DNA from: Gemmatimonadota bacterium
GTDB lineage: Bacteria; Gemmatimonadota; Gemmatimonadetes; Gemmatimonadales; Gemmatimonadaceae
Reading direction: 5' to 3'
Assembly: GCA_016794735.1 (NCBI GenBank)
Contig: JAEUJK010000775.1
Span: 1-17,504 of the forward strand
Length of the DNA: 17,504 nt
Both the position numbers and the translations under genes were made by a program. The notes under the pieces are model-generated. The model saw only the letters and a program-made list of their open reading frames with translations. It did no database searches and was not told the DNA's origin. Positions 1 through 7,078 of this stretch are shown here, in pieces; within the stretch, counting starts at the first letter, position 1; each line of letters begins with the position of its first letter.

Positions 1-1662
1 GTCGAAGTACGCGGCGCGGTACTTCGCGCCGGTCGGGTCGTTCCAGAACGCGACGGGCATCGACGGGAACGGTCGCGTGCAGACGAGTTCCCCCGGTTCA
101 CCGCGGATCGGCGCCCCGCGATCATCGAAGGTATCGATGGCCATGCCGAGCCCCGGCACCTGCAGCTCCCCGCGCCAGACGGGCCCCGCGGGATTGCCTA
201 ACGCGAAACAGGAAATAATGTCGGTCCCGCCGCTGATCGACGCCAGTTGCACGTCGGGCGACACGTCACGGTAGACGTAATCGAACGAAGGCGGGGCCAG
301 CGGGCTCCCGGTGGACAACACGGCGCGAAGCCGGGTGAGGTTGCGGGTCGCGCGCGGCTTGAGCCCCTCCTTCTCCGCGAGCGCGAGGTACTTGGCGCTG
401 GTCCCGAAGACGGTGATCCCTTCGTCCTCGGCCATCTGCCAGAGCAGGTCGGGCCCGGGGGCGCTTTCGCCGGCGCCGGGCCGACGCGCGGCGGCCATGG
501 GGGCGCCGTCGTACAGGACCACCGTGGCGCCAACAGCCAGCGCCGAGACGAGCCAGTTCCACATCATCCACCCGCAGGTGGAGAAGTAGAAGATGGTGTC
601 GTCGCGCGTAAGGTCCGTGTGGAGCCGGTGTTCCTTGAGATGCTGGAGCAACGCGCCACCCGCGCCATGCACCATGCACTTGGGCAGGCCGGTCGTGCCT
701 GACGAGTACATGATGTACAGCGGGTGTGCGAACGGCAGGCGTTCGAAGGTGGGGCGTGTGACAGCGGCCGTTGTGGAGGCGGGACCGGCGTGATGGGGGC
801 GTGACGGGTCGTCCGTATCTTGTGAATCGGGGGGGGGCCCCCCAGCGCGGCGACCGCCACTCACAAACGCCTCCCACTCCACGGCTCCACGCACCCCGTC
901 CAGCGAGCCTGGCACACCACCGAAACGCTCGAGCAACCGCACCACCACCACACACTCGATCGCGGGAATCGCATCCACGATCCCGCGCGTGCGCTCGAGG
1001 CAGTCGAGATGCTTGCCGGCATACTGGTAGCCGTCCGCCACGAACAACACGCGCGGCGCCACCTGCCCGAATCGATCGAGCACCCCATGCACCCCGAAAT
1101 CGGGCGAACACGACGACCACGTCGCCCCGATCGACGCCGCCGCCAGCATCGCGATCACCGCGTGCACCGTGTTCGGCAGGAAACCCACGACCCGGTCGCC
1201 AACGCCGACCCCCACCCCTCGCAACGCCAGCGATACGTCAGCCACTGCGGCCGTCAGCTCCGCATACGTCATGACATCGAGCGGGCCGCGTTCGGTCCAA
1301 CTCACCAGCGCCCGCCGGTCGTCCGCGAACCGCAACAGGTTCTCGGCGAAGTTGAGCCGCGACTCCGGAAACCACGTCGGCCCCAGCTCAACGTCCGGCG
1401 GCGCCATGCGCTCGAAGCCCCGCACCACGGGACTGCCCGCCGGCCAGTCGCCAACCACCGCGCCAAAGCGCCACACCTCCGCCCAGAACTCGGCGGGATG
1501 GTCCACGGACCACTGGTGCAGCGCGGGATAGCTGAATGCTCCATCCGGCAGGTGGCCCGCGCGAACAAGGTGCCGATGGAACGCGACCATCTGGCTCCCC
1601 GCCACCCGCGCTGGCGACGGATGCCACAGCGGATGATCCACCTGCCCCACCTCGTGACTCAC
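1..1662 (-). CDS. aacS: Acetoacetyl-CoA synthetase, C-terminus cut by window edge
   Basis: Acyl-adenylate-forming ligase that converts acetoacetate, ATP and CoA to acetoacetyl-CoA in the cytoplasm. The frame is open for 554 codons and leaves the window at base 1. The family is about 650 residues, so roughly 100 C-terminal residues are missing. Visible marks are the N-terminal segment PTWFPESRLNFAENLL (near residues 95-110), typical of the acetyl/acetoacetyl-CoA synthetase N-terminal domain, and the AMP-binding P-loop YSSGTTGLPK (SGTTG at 321-325), followed by MVHGAGG. The distal WNDPTGAKYRAAYFD, at the window edge, also fits AacS. The start is GTG at 1660-1662, overlapping the FKBP stop as GTGA, so translation is probably coupled. 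A G9C6 run at 829-843 lies in a low-complexity loop before the P-loop, and the frame is intact across it. The choice of acetoacetyl- over acetyl-CoA synthetase rests on overall resemblance and is likely but not proven. Confidence 0.88.
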   Translation of the reverse strand, partial: MSHEVGQVDHPLWHPSPARVAGSQMVAFHRHLVRAGHLPDGAFSYPALHQWSVDHPAEFWAEVWRFGAVVGDWPAGSPVVRGFERMAPPDVELGPTWFPESRLNFAENLLRFADDRRALVSWTERGPLDVMTYAELTAAVADVSLALRGVGVGVGDRVVGFLPNTVHAVIAMLAAASIGATWSSCSPDFGVHGVLDRFGQVAPRVLFVADGYQYAGKHLDCLERTRGIVDAIPAIECVVVVRLLERFGGVPGSLDGVRGAVEWEAFVSGGRRAGGPPPDSQDTDDPSRPHHAGPASTTAAVTRPTFERLPFAHPLYIMYSSGTTGLPKCMVHGAGGALLQHLKEHRLHTDLTRDDTIFYFSTCGWMMWNWLVSALAVGATVVLYDGAPMAAARRPGAGESAPGPDLLWQMAEDEGITVFGTSAKYLALAEKEGLKPRATRNLTRLRAVLSTGSPLAPPSFDYVYRDVSPDVQLASISGGTDIISCFALGNPAGPVWRGELQVPGLGMAIDTFDDRGAPIRGEPGELVCTRPFPSMPVAFWNDPTGAKYRAAYFD

Positions 1663-2132
1663 TGGATCCCGTTCAGCTCGATATCAAAGACGAGGTTCGC
1701 GTTCCCCGGGATCGGCCCGACGCCCGCGGGGCCGTAGCCGAGGGACGACGGGATCAACAGGCGACGCCGCCCGCCGACCTTCATCCCCTGCATTCCCACC
1801 TGCCACCCCTGGATGAGGTTCGAGAGCAGGAAGACCGCCGGTGTCGCGTTGCCCACGTTTCCATCGAACCGGGACCCGTTCGCGAGGTAGCCCGTGTAAT
1901 ACACCCGCACCGTCGGAAGCCCGCTGAGCGTGCTCCCCGTTCCCACCTGCGTGTCGAGCACGTAGACGCCCGAGGCGAGCTTGGTGAAGGACGAGAGCGT
2001 GATGTTGAGCGACGAGCCCCACACCTGCTGTTCGAGCGCAATCGGATCCGGCACGTTGGGTTCGGTGGTGTCGTTAGGAAGGCAGCCCGCGGCGACGAAG
2101 GCCAGCGCGGGGATCAGACGAGCGAGGGACAT
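1659..2132 (-). CDS. FKBP-type peptidyl-prolyl cis-trans isomerase lipoprotein
   Basis: Predicted periplasmic or membrane-anchored prolyl isomerase of 157 residues. The N-terminus is a short hydrophobic signal ending in a lipobox-like VAAGC, with the lipidated cysteine at residue 17 and then a polar linker rich in Asn, Thr, Pro and Asp. The FKBP domain covers about residues 55-156 and carries the family landmarks VYYTGYLANGSRFDGN, LIQGWQVGMQGMKVGGRRR and LIPSSLGYGP, then the closing strand NLVFDIELNGI. These include the aromatic and Asp residues that line the FKBP pocket (Phe89, Asp90, Trp110, Tyr133). The ATG start is the only one that gives a lipoprotein signal, but no Shine-Dalgarno sequence precedes it. 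The 27-bp leader after the upstream stop is nearly all pyrimidine. The gene lies between the hydroxy-acid oxidase and aacS and overlaps aacS by four bases. Its client proteins are unknown. Confidence 0.9.
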   Translation of the reverse strand: MSLARLIPALAFVAAGCLPNDTTEPNVPDPIALEQQVWGSSLNITLSSFTKLASGVYVLDTQVGTGSTLSGLPTVRVYYTGYLANGSRFDGNVGNATPAVFLLSNLIQGWQVGMQGMKVGGRRRLLIPSSLGYGPAGVGPIPGNANLVFDIELNGIQ

Positions 2133-2159
2133 GGGAGAGGGGAAACGGGTTGGGGAAAC

Positions 2160-3278
2160 CTATCCTGCCCTGGCGCCGGCCAAGAGATCCGGCGTGATGT
2201 CGGACAGGCTGGGACTACCCGTCAGCGCCATGGCGAGGTCCAGTTCGTCGCGCAGCAGCTCGAGCACGTGCTGCGCCCCGGCGGCACCGTTCATGGCTAG
2301 TCCCCAGAGCACCGGACGGCCGAGGAGTACCGCGCGGGCCCCCATGGCCAGCGCCTTGAGGACATCGGTGCCACGGCGGATCCCGCCGTCCACGTACACC
2401 TCGACGGCCCCGTTCACCGCAGCCACGACTTCCGGCAAGGCGCGGGCGGTCGCGATGGCGGTGTCGAGCTGTCGGCCGCCGTGGTTGGAGACGATGATCG
2501 CACTCGCCCCACCATCGATCGCGCGACGTGCGTCGTCCCCGCGCACGATCCCCTTCACCACCACGGGAAGTCCCGAGATTTCGCGCAGCCACCGGATGTC
2601 CCGCGGCGTGATCGCCGGGTCGTGGAGCCCGCGGAAGTGGCGCATCAACCCGCTCGACTCACCCGTCGCCGTCGGCACCGCCCCCATCCCCGCGTCTACC
2701 GCGTTCTTGATCTCGAGCCCGGGCGGCAGGGTGAAGCCGCTCCGGATGTCGCGCTCGCGCCGACCCAGTACCGGGGTATCCACCGTGAGGACCAGCGCCC
2801 GATACCCGGCCGCTGCGGCCTCGCGTACCAATGCTTCCGTGTGTTCGCGCCCGGAGTACACGTAAACCTGGAACCACTTCGGCGCCTCGGGCACTTCCGC
2901 CGCCACCTCGGACAAACCCGTCGTTGCCGTGGTGCTCACCACGAGCAGCGTGCCAGCCTGGGCCGTCGCCCGCGCCATGCCGCACTCGCCATCCGGGTGC
3001 GCCAGCTTCTGCATCGCCGTGGGGGCGACGAAGATCGGCATCGACACCGGCGCCCCGAGGATCGTCGTGGCGGTCGAACGCGTCGACACGTCGATCATCG
3101 TGCGGAACCGGATGGCCAGCTCGTCCCACGCCGCGCGGTTCGCCCGGAGGGTGACCTCGTCGTTCGCCCCGCCCGCCTGGTATTCCCAGGTGGGCGTGGC
3201 CACGCGGGCCTGCGCCGCGCGTTCGTAGTCGAAGAGGTTGAGGAGCTGGTCGGTCATGGGGATCGCGTGACCCGTCAT
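2160..3278 (-). CDS. FMN-dependent alpha-hydroxy-acid oxidase/dehydrogenase
   Basis: TIM-barrel flavoenzyme of the glycolate oxidase / lactate oxidase / LldD family, 372 residues, full length. It oxidises an (S)-2-hydroxy acid to the 2-keto acid using FMN. By alignment to the known family, the catalytic set is complete: Tyr33 in WEYQAGGAND, Gln137 and Tyr139 in WFQVYVY, Arg174 in DTPVLGRRE, Lys242 in VVVKGI, and His266 and Arg269 in VSNHGGRQLD. The FMN phosphate segments VYVDGGIRRGTD and GARAVLLGRP are present. No membrane-anchoring insertion is visible, so a soluble oxidase-like form is more likely than a membrane lactate dehydrogenase. The substrate cannot be read from sequence. The start at 3276-3278 has a weak AGG six bases upstream, inside the stop region of the M28 gene; Met8 (3257) is a credible alternative. 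It is spaced like an operon member on both sides. Confidence 0.92.
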   Translation of the reverse strand: MTGHAIPMTDQLLNLFDYERAAQARVATPTWEYQAGGANDEVTLRANRAAWDELAIRFRTMIDVSTRSTATTILGAPVSMPIFVAPTAMQKLAHPDGECGMARATAQAGTLLVVSTTATTGLSEVAAEVPEAPKWFQVYVYSGREHTEALVREAAAAGYRALVLTVDTPVLGRRERDIRSGFTLPPGLEIKNAVDAGMGAVPTATGESSGLMRHFRGLHDPAITPRDIRWLREISGLPVVVKGIVRGDDARRAIDGGASAIIVSNHGGRQLDTAIATARALPEVVAAVNGAVEVYVDGGIRRGTDVLKALAMGARAVLLGRPVLWGLAMNGAAGAQHVLELLRDELDLAMALTGSPSLSDITPDLLAGARAG

Positions 3279-3284
3279 CCCTGC

Positions 3285-4880
3285 CTAACGCCGATACCCT
3301 TTCGAGTCGCGCAGCGGCTGCTGGCAGTCCGGCCACGCCGTCGCTTGCGGCGGACCACCCGCCGTGCCTCCGGCGGCCGAGCCACGATCGAACACCCGGC
3401 GGTCACGCGACACCGTCTCCGGATCCTCGCTCGCGAGGTACACGAGCATCGCCACGAGCGTGGCGTTGTTCCGCAGGTCGTCGAGGACCGCCTTGTCATA
3501 GGTGTCGCGCTGCGTGTGCCAGGTGTACGTGCCGTACGACCAGTCGAGGGCCCCGAGCCCGAAGGCTGGCGCACCGGAACAGCCAAACGAGGCGTGGTCG
3601 GAACCGCCGCCCGCCGGCGAACCGGGGAAGTTGAGCGTGATCCCGCGCGTCAGCTCCGACGGGATCCCCGCGATCCACTGCGCCACGTTCCCCGCGGCGG
3701 TGGTCAGCCCGCCTGACGAGAAGTTCACGATGCGCCCGGTGCCGTTGTCCTGGTTGAACAGGGCCTGCAACCCGCGAACGACCTCGGGCCGATCCGCGGC
3801 GAACGCGCGCGATCCATTCAGCCCCTGCTCTTCCCCGCCCCAGTGGCCGACAAGGATGGTGCGCTTGGGGTTGGGATAGAACTGCTTGAGGAGGCGCATC
3901 GCCTCCATCATGATCACGGTGCCCGTCCCGTTGTCGGTGGTGCCGCTGCCGCCATCCCACGAGTCGAAGTGCGCGGAGAGCATCACGTACTCATCCGGCT
4001 TGCTGGTGCCGGGGATCGTCGCGACGGTGTTGGCCACCGGCAGCTCGCCGAGGAAGTCGGCCTGCGCGCGCACGCGAAGGCGCGGCCCCTGGTTGTTCGC
4101 GGCCAGCCGGAACAGGAGTCCATAGTCCTCGCACCCGATGTCGAGCGACGGGACCTGCGAGGTCTGCGCATCGAAGACCTTCTGCACCCCCCAGCCGTTC
4201 GACCAGCGCGAGGCCACGACGCCGGCCACCCCGGCCTGCTCGAGACGCACGCCTAACGACCCGGTCCCGAGCCCGGTGCCGTACCCGGTGCGCTGGAGGC
4301 GACGGTTCCACGCCGTGGTGGCCTCCGTGCGTTCCGCACGCATGCGCGCAAACGACTCGGCGGTCGCGTACCGCTCCCAGTTGTCATCGGGCCGGCACGT
4401 CGGCTGCAACATCGAGATCAGCACGAACTTCCCGCGCGCCTGCGGCAACCACGCCACGAACGCGGCCGAATCCGCCACCTCGGGAAGGATCACGACGTCA
4501 CCTTCCACGTCGCGACCGCCGGTGCCCGCGCTCCAGGCGAGGGTCATCCCCTCGAGCGAGCGCACGCGCGGGGCGATCAGGTCGATGTGCGACACCCCGC
4601 GCCGCCAGGACTTCCACGTCCCGTACGTCGGGTTGGTGGCCGCGATGCCCCACGACGCATAGGTCTTTGCGAGCCACTCGTTGCCGCTCTTGTGCCCCGG
4701 AGATCCGGTGAGCCGCGGCCCGATCGAGTCACTCAGGACCTGGAGGAGCCGACCGACCTGCGACTGCTGCATGCCGGCCTCATACAACTTCCGGATGACG
4801 GGATCACCCGTGGTATACGACTGGGCACTCAGGGCGGTGGTGCCGAGGGTGCAAAGGGCGAGCAGGGCGCGACGGCGCAT
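3285..4880 (-). CDS. Secreted M28-family zinc metallopeptidase (carboxypeptidase Q-like)
   Basis: Exported aminopeptidase or carboxypeptidase of 531 residues. It starts with a classical signal peptide, MRRRALLALC...ALSAQ, cleaved near residue 20. A protease-associated-like region spans roughly residues 115-285 (GDVVILPE, GVAGVVASR, VPSLDIGCEDYG). The M28 catalytic domain follows with all co-catalytic zinc residues in order: His304 (SAHFDSWDGGSG), Asp316 (TTDNGTG), Glu350 as base and Glu351 as ligand (GGEEQG), Asp378 (NQDNG) and His455 (TWHTQRDT). I chose the ATG at 4878-4880 because it begins the signal peptide exactly and has AGG nine bases upstream. A GTG at 4913 would add 11 residues in front of the signal and is unlikely. 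The stop TAG lies in a CGTTAGGC octamer. The protein probably degrades peptides in the periplasm or outside the cell. The natural substrate is unknown. Confidence 0.92.
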   Translation of the reverse strand: MRRRALLALCTLGTTALSAQSYTTGDPVIRKLYEAGMQQSQVGRLLQVLSDSIGPRLTGSPGHKSGNEWLAKTYASWGIAATNPTYGTWKSWRRGVSHIDLIAPRVRSLEGMTLAWSAGTGGRDVEGDVVILPEVADSAAFVAWLPQARGKFVLISMLQPTCRPDDNWERYATAESFARMRAERTEATTAWNRRLQRTGYGTGLGTGSLGVRLEQAGVAGVVASRWSNGWGVQKVFDAQTSQVPSLDIGCEDYGLLFRLAANNQGPRLRVRAQADFLGELPVANTVATIPGTSKPDEYVMLSAHFDSWDGGSGTTDNGTGTVIMMEAMRLLKQFYPNPKRTILVGHWGGEEQGLNGSRAFAADRPEVVRGLQALFNQDNGTGRIVNFSSGGLTTAAGNVAQWIAGIPSELTRGITLNFPGSPAGGGSDHASFGCSGAPAFGLGALDWSYGTYTWHTQRDTYDKAVLDDLRNNATLVAMLVYLASEDPETVSRDRRVFDRGSAAGGTAGGPPQATAWPDCQQPLRDSKGYRR

Positions 4881-4961
4881 GTGGCGATGCCTGGTGAGGG
4901 ACAGTGATTCCACGGAATCTCAGCCGGGGACCACCACACGCAAGTCGCGCCCCTTCGTCGC

Positions 4962-5468
4962 CTACACGGCCGCGCGCTGCGGCAGCCCTTCCTCCGCCTT
5001 GAGGCCCTGTCGATACGTCTCGTACACGATGATCGGGATGCCGAGGTCGCCAAGTTCGCGCCGGATCTCCGGGAGCACGTCCTCCCACTCCATCCCGCCC
5101 ACCCCGGTCGAAAGCCGCGGGATCGCGATGCTCTCGAATCCCTCTGCCCGCACCATCTCGCGGAGTTCGCGCAGCGCGTGATGCACGTGTTCGGGTTGCG
5201 CGCGTCCCGGACGCCCGCCCGGGTTCGCCGCCGCTTCCTGCGTGAGCAGGTTCACGATGCGCATCCCGCCGGGCCCGCCCCACATCCACGCGGTTCCCGC
5301 GCGGGGCTTGCTGGTGTGGCAGAAATGCCGGAAGTCCTTCACCATCGCCGGCCAGCGCTCACGCAGTGCCAGCGCCAGCCCCTGCTTGAAGTCATCGTTC
5401 GGGGCAATACCGTGCGCGATGACCTGGGCCTCCGTGAGGAGGATGTCCCCTGTGACCAAGCGTAGCAT
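4962..5468 (-). CDS. Macro-domain protein (ADP-ribose-binding fold)
   Basis: Single-domain protein of 168 residues. It opens with MLRLVTGDILLTEAQVIAHG, the first strands of a macro domain. It continues with a conserved-looking IAPNDDFKQGLALALRERWP and closes with the phosphate-loop-like segment IAIPRLSTGVGGMEWEDV (about 114-131), close in pattern to the ALC1/TARG1/DarG-like branch of macro domains. Such proteins bind ADP-ribose or related nucleotides and some remove ADP-ribose from proteins or DNA. Activity here is inferred only. The usual Asn-Ala-Asn loop is replaced by HGIAPND. The start at 5466-5468 is set by AAAGGA seven bases upstream; a longer frame upstream begins with GTG and is low-complexity. 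The start codon lies in one arm of an inverted repeat. No adjacent ADP-ribosyltransferase gene is visible. The gene may be the first of the operon ending in aacS. Confidence 0.85.
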   Translation of the reverse strand: MLRLVTGDILLTEAQVIAHGIAPNDDFKQGLALALRERWPAMVKDFRHFCHTSKPRAGTAWMWGGPGGMRIVNLLTQEAAANPGGRPGRAQPEHVHHALRELREMVRAEGFESIAIPRLSTGVGGMEWEDVLPEIRRELGDLGIPIIVYETYRQGLKAEEGLPQRAAV

Positions 5469-5503
5469 GTTGACCGTCCTTTGCGGGGTCTGGCGCATGC
5501 TAC
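5462..5503 (-). promoter_or_regulatory. Inverted repeat enclosing the macro-gene ribosome binding site
   Basis: GTAGCATG (5462-5469) and CATGCTAC (5496-5503) form a perfect 8-bp inverted repeat with a 26-base spacer. In the mRNA the 3' arm contains the AUG start codon of the macro-domain gene. The spacer holds its Shine-Dalgarno sequence AAAGGA (5477-5482). The arrangement could fold to restrain translation, or the two arms could be half-sites for a DNA-binding regulator. The 26-base loop makes the RNA hairpin only moderately stable. Confidence 0.4.
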
Positions 5504-5556
5504 ACCCGGCGAGCGCGTGAATCATCCGCCGCGCACCCGAAAGCCTGTCAGCAGAA

Positions 5557-5590
5557 CGATGTCGGTGGCGACGGGGGACCGCCGACATCG
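5557..5590 (-). terminator. Hairpin after the BIG2 lipoprotein gene
   Basis: CGATGTCGG (5557-5565) pairs with CCGACATCG (5582-5590). The stem extends inward by a T-G wobble and two more G-C pairs, giving about 12 bp around a 10-base loop. It begins 7 bases after the lipoprotein stop codon. On the minus strand it is followed by TTCTGCTGAC, which is not a proper T-tract. It may act as a transcript-end stabiliser or a weak terminator before the macro-domain gene. Confidence 0.5.
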
Positions 5591-5597
5591 GCACGCA

Positions 5598-6950
5598 TTA
5601 CTCGATCAGCAGGATCGTGAAGTACGTGTTCGTCGGCGCGCCGCTGTATCGGTCGAAGCAGCTCACCCGCACCTGGAGGTCGGCGCCACCGTTGGCTGTC
5701 CCGGCGGTCGACGGCGAGCAGTTCGCCCTTCCGCTCAGGTAGGGAGACACTTGGATGTTGTGCGGCAATGCCGCGAGCGCCCCCATACCGGGGAAGCGCA
5801 CATCATAGATGCCCGACGACACAGTACCCGACGTGGTCCGAACGACGTGCACCGGCTGGCCGTTGGAGCTCATCGCGTAATTCGACGACATGCTGCCCTC
5901 GGAGTCGAGCACACGCGTCGGCGTGTCGTTCCATCCCAGTGCCCAGCGACGTCCCGCGCGCCCGCCTTCGATCAGTTGTTTCGTGAAGCGGGCATCGCCT
6001 TGCGTGAGGTCCGCGCGATTGCACACGATGTCACTCGTGTTGCCGAAGCTCCACCCGTTGAGGATGCAGCTGGTCCCATACGCCCCGATGGTGGTCACGA
6101 AGTAGTTCTCGACCTTGCCCGTCGGGCGCGCGTTGTTCACCGCCACACGGTACGACCCGGCCGCGAGGCGGGTCACCGACATCGCCTGGCCAGACGTGTT
6201 GAACCACTTGGCCGCGGCTGGCGTGTGTGTGGCGGTCGCATCGGTACTCTCGACAAAACCGTGACGCCCCTCGAGCGTGCCGTTGCCAAACACCAGGATC
6301 GAGAAGACGCCCGGCATCCAGGTGCCATCCGTCGCGAAGCAGCTCACCGAGACCTCGAGGTCGCGACGATTGGCCGCGGGCCCCCATCCATTGAGGTGGC
6401 AGTGCGTGGCCAGCGAGCCCGTGCGCGTCACCATCACGGTCTCGCGCCAGCTCGTGTCCACGCGCGCGAGGCGCTCGAGGGTGACGATCACCGCGTTGGA
6501 CCCCAGCGCGGCGCGCACCGTGCCGCCCGTCGCGTTCGCCACCTGTGTGGTGGTGGCCGACGTCGTGCCGCCCGTGACGACCGCATACGCAAACCGGTTC
6601 GCTGCCCGGGTCAGGATGCCGCGCCCGTTCGCGGTCGCACTCTTCCCCTCACTCGTCGCGGTCACCGTGAACGCCCCGTGTCCCGTCACGGTGAGCACGC
6701 CACTCGTCGAGACCGCACCGCTTAGCGTGTCGGACGACGACCAACTCACGGTACGCCCGGTGAGCGTGTTGCCCGACGCGTCGCGCAACGTCGCGCCGAG
6801 GGTGAAGGTCTCGCCGACGTTCGCGGAGTCGGGAAGCCCGGTGAGGGTCACCGTGGCAACCGGCGTTGGTGGTGGCGGCGCCGACGACTTTTCGCTGCTG
6901 CAGGCGACGAAGGTGACGAGCAGGGCCGGAAGGACGCGGGCAGGACGCAT
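5598..6950 (-). CDS. Lipoprotein with BIG2 domain and three paired-Cys repeats
   Basis: Predicted surface or periplasmic lipoprotein of 450 residues; function not known. The signal MRPARVLPALLVTFVAC ends in a lipobox-like FVAC with cysteine 17, followed by a Pro-rich linker. Residues about 31-110 form a BIG2-like Ig fold (TVTLTGLPDSANVGETFTL, VSWSSSDT, GVLTVTGHGAFTVTAT). Three diverged repeats of about 100 residues follow (roughly 119-222, 229-326 and 335-449). Each has an aromatic opening, a central VxR..G.Y.V-type strand and two cysteines (184/204, 295/310, 411/431), usually ending in V.V.CF then a Phe-rich strand such as YFTILLIE. I recognise this pattern from secreted actinobacterial and other proteins without known function. 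The start at 6948-6950 gives the only sensible signal peptide. The frame stays open upstream to 7289, but that part overlaps the M14 gene. No Shine-Dalgarno sequence is visible. Confidence 0.82.
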   Translation of the reverse strand: MRPARVLPALLVTFVACSSEKSSAPPPPTPVATVTLTGLPDSANVGETFTLGATLRDASGNTLTGRTVSWSSSDTLSGAVSTSGVLTVTGHGAFTVTATSEGKSATANGRGILTRAANRFAYAVVTGGTTSATTTQVANATGGTVRAALGSNAVIVTLERLARVDTSWRETVMVTRTGSLATHCHLNGWGPAANRRDLEVSVSCFATDGTWMPGVFSILVFGNGTLEGRHGFVESTDATATHTPAAAKWFNTSGQAMSVTRLAAGSYRVAVNNARPTGKVENYFVTTIGAYGTSCILNGWSFGNTSDIVCNRADLTQGDARFTKQLIEGGRAGRRWALGWNDTPTRVLDSEGSMSSNYAMSSNGQPVHVVRTTSGTVSSGIYDVRFPGMGALAALPHNIQVSPYLSGRANCSPSTAGTANGGADLQVRVSCFDRYSGAPTNTYFTILLIE

Positions 6951-7016
6951 GGCGTTAAGGTGGGAGATTGCCCATTGGACGACCCGCCAACCGCCGACGT
7001 CTCGACGCGTGGCCCC

Positions 7017-7054
7017 AAAAAGGAAACCGGGGAGGCGCATGGCGCCCCCCCGGT
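7017..7054 (-). terminator. Rho-independent terminator of the M14 peptidase gene
   Basis: Bases 7026-7038 pair with 7042-7054 in a 13-bp G/C-rich stem with one A-C mismatch and a 3-base loop. On the minus strand the stem is followed by TTCCTTTTT (7025-7017). It begins 24 bases after the M14 stop codon, so the lipoprotein gene downstream probably has its own promoter. Confidence 0.75.
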
Positions 7055-7078
7055 CGTCCTGCCCGATCGAGCCGGGAC

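Noticed and set aside
4881..4913. GTG start at 4913 for the M28 peptidase
   Set aside because: It would place 11 polar residues before a textbook signal peptide; the ATG at 4880 is better placed.
4906..4919. GATTCC-AC-GGAATC inverted repeat before the M28 start
   Set aside because: Only 6 bp per arm with no second copy; such a repeat can arise by chance, and no promoter frames it.
5481..6725. A 414-codon plus-strand frame opposite the BIG2 lipoprotein
   Set aside because: Arg/His-rich shadow with no recognisable domain; the minus strand encodes a lipoprotein signal and structured repeats.
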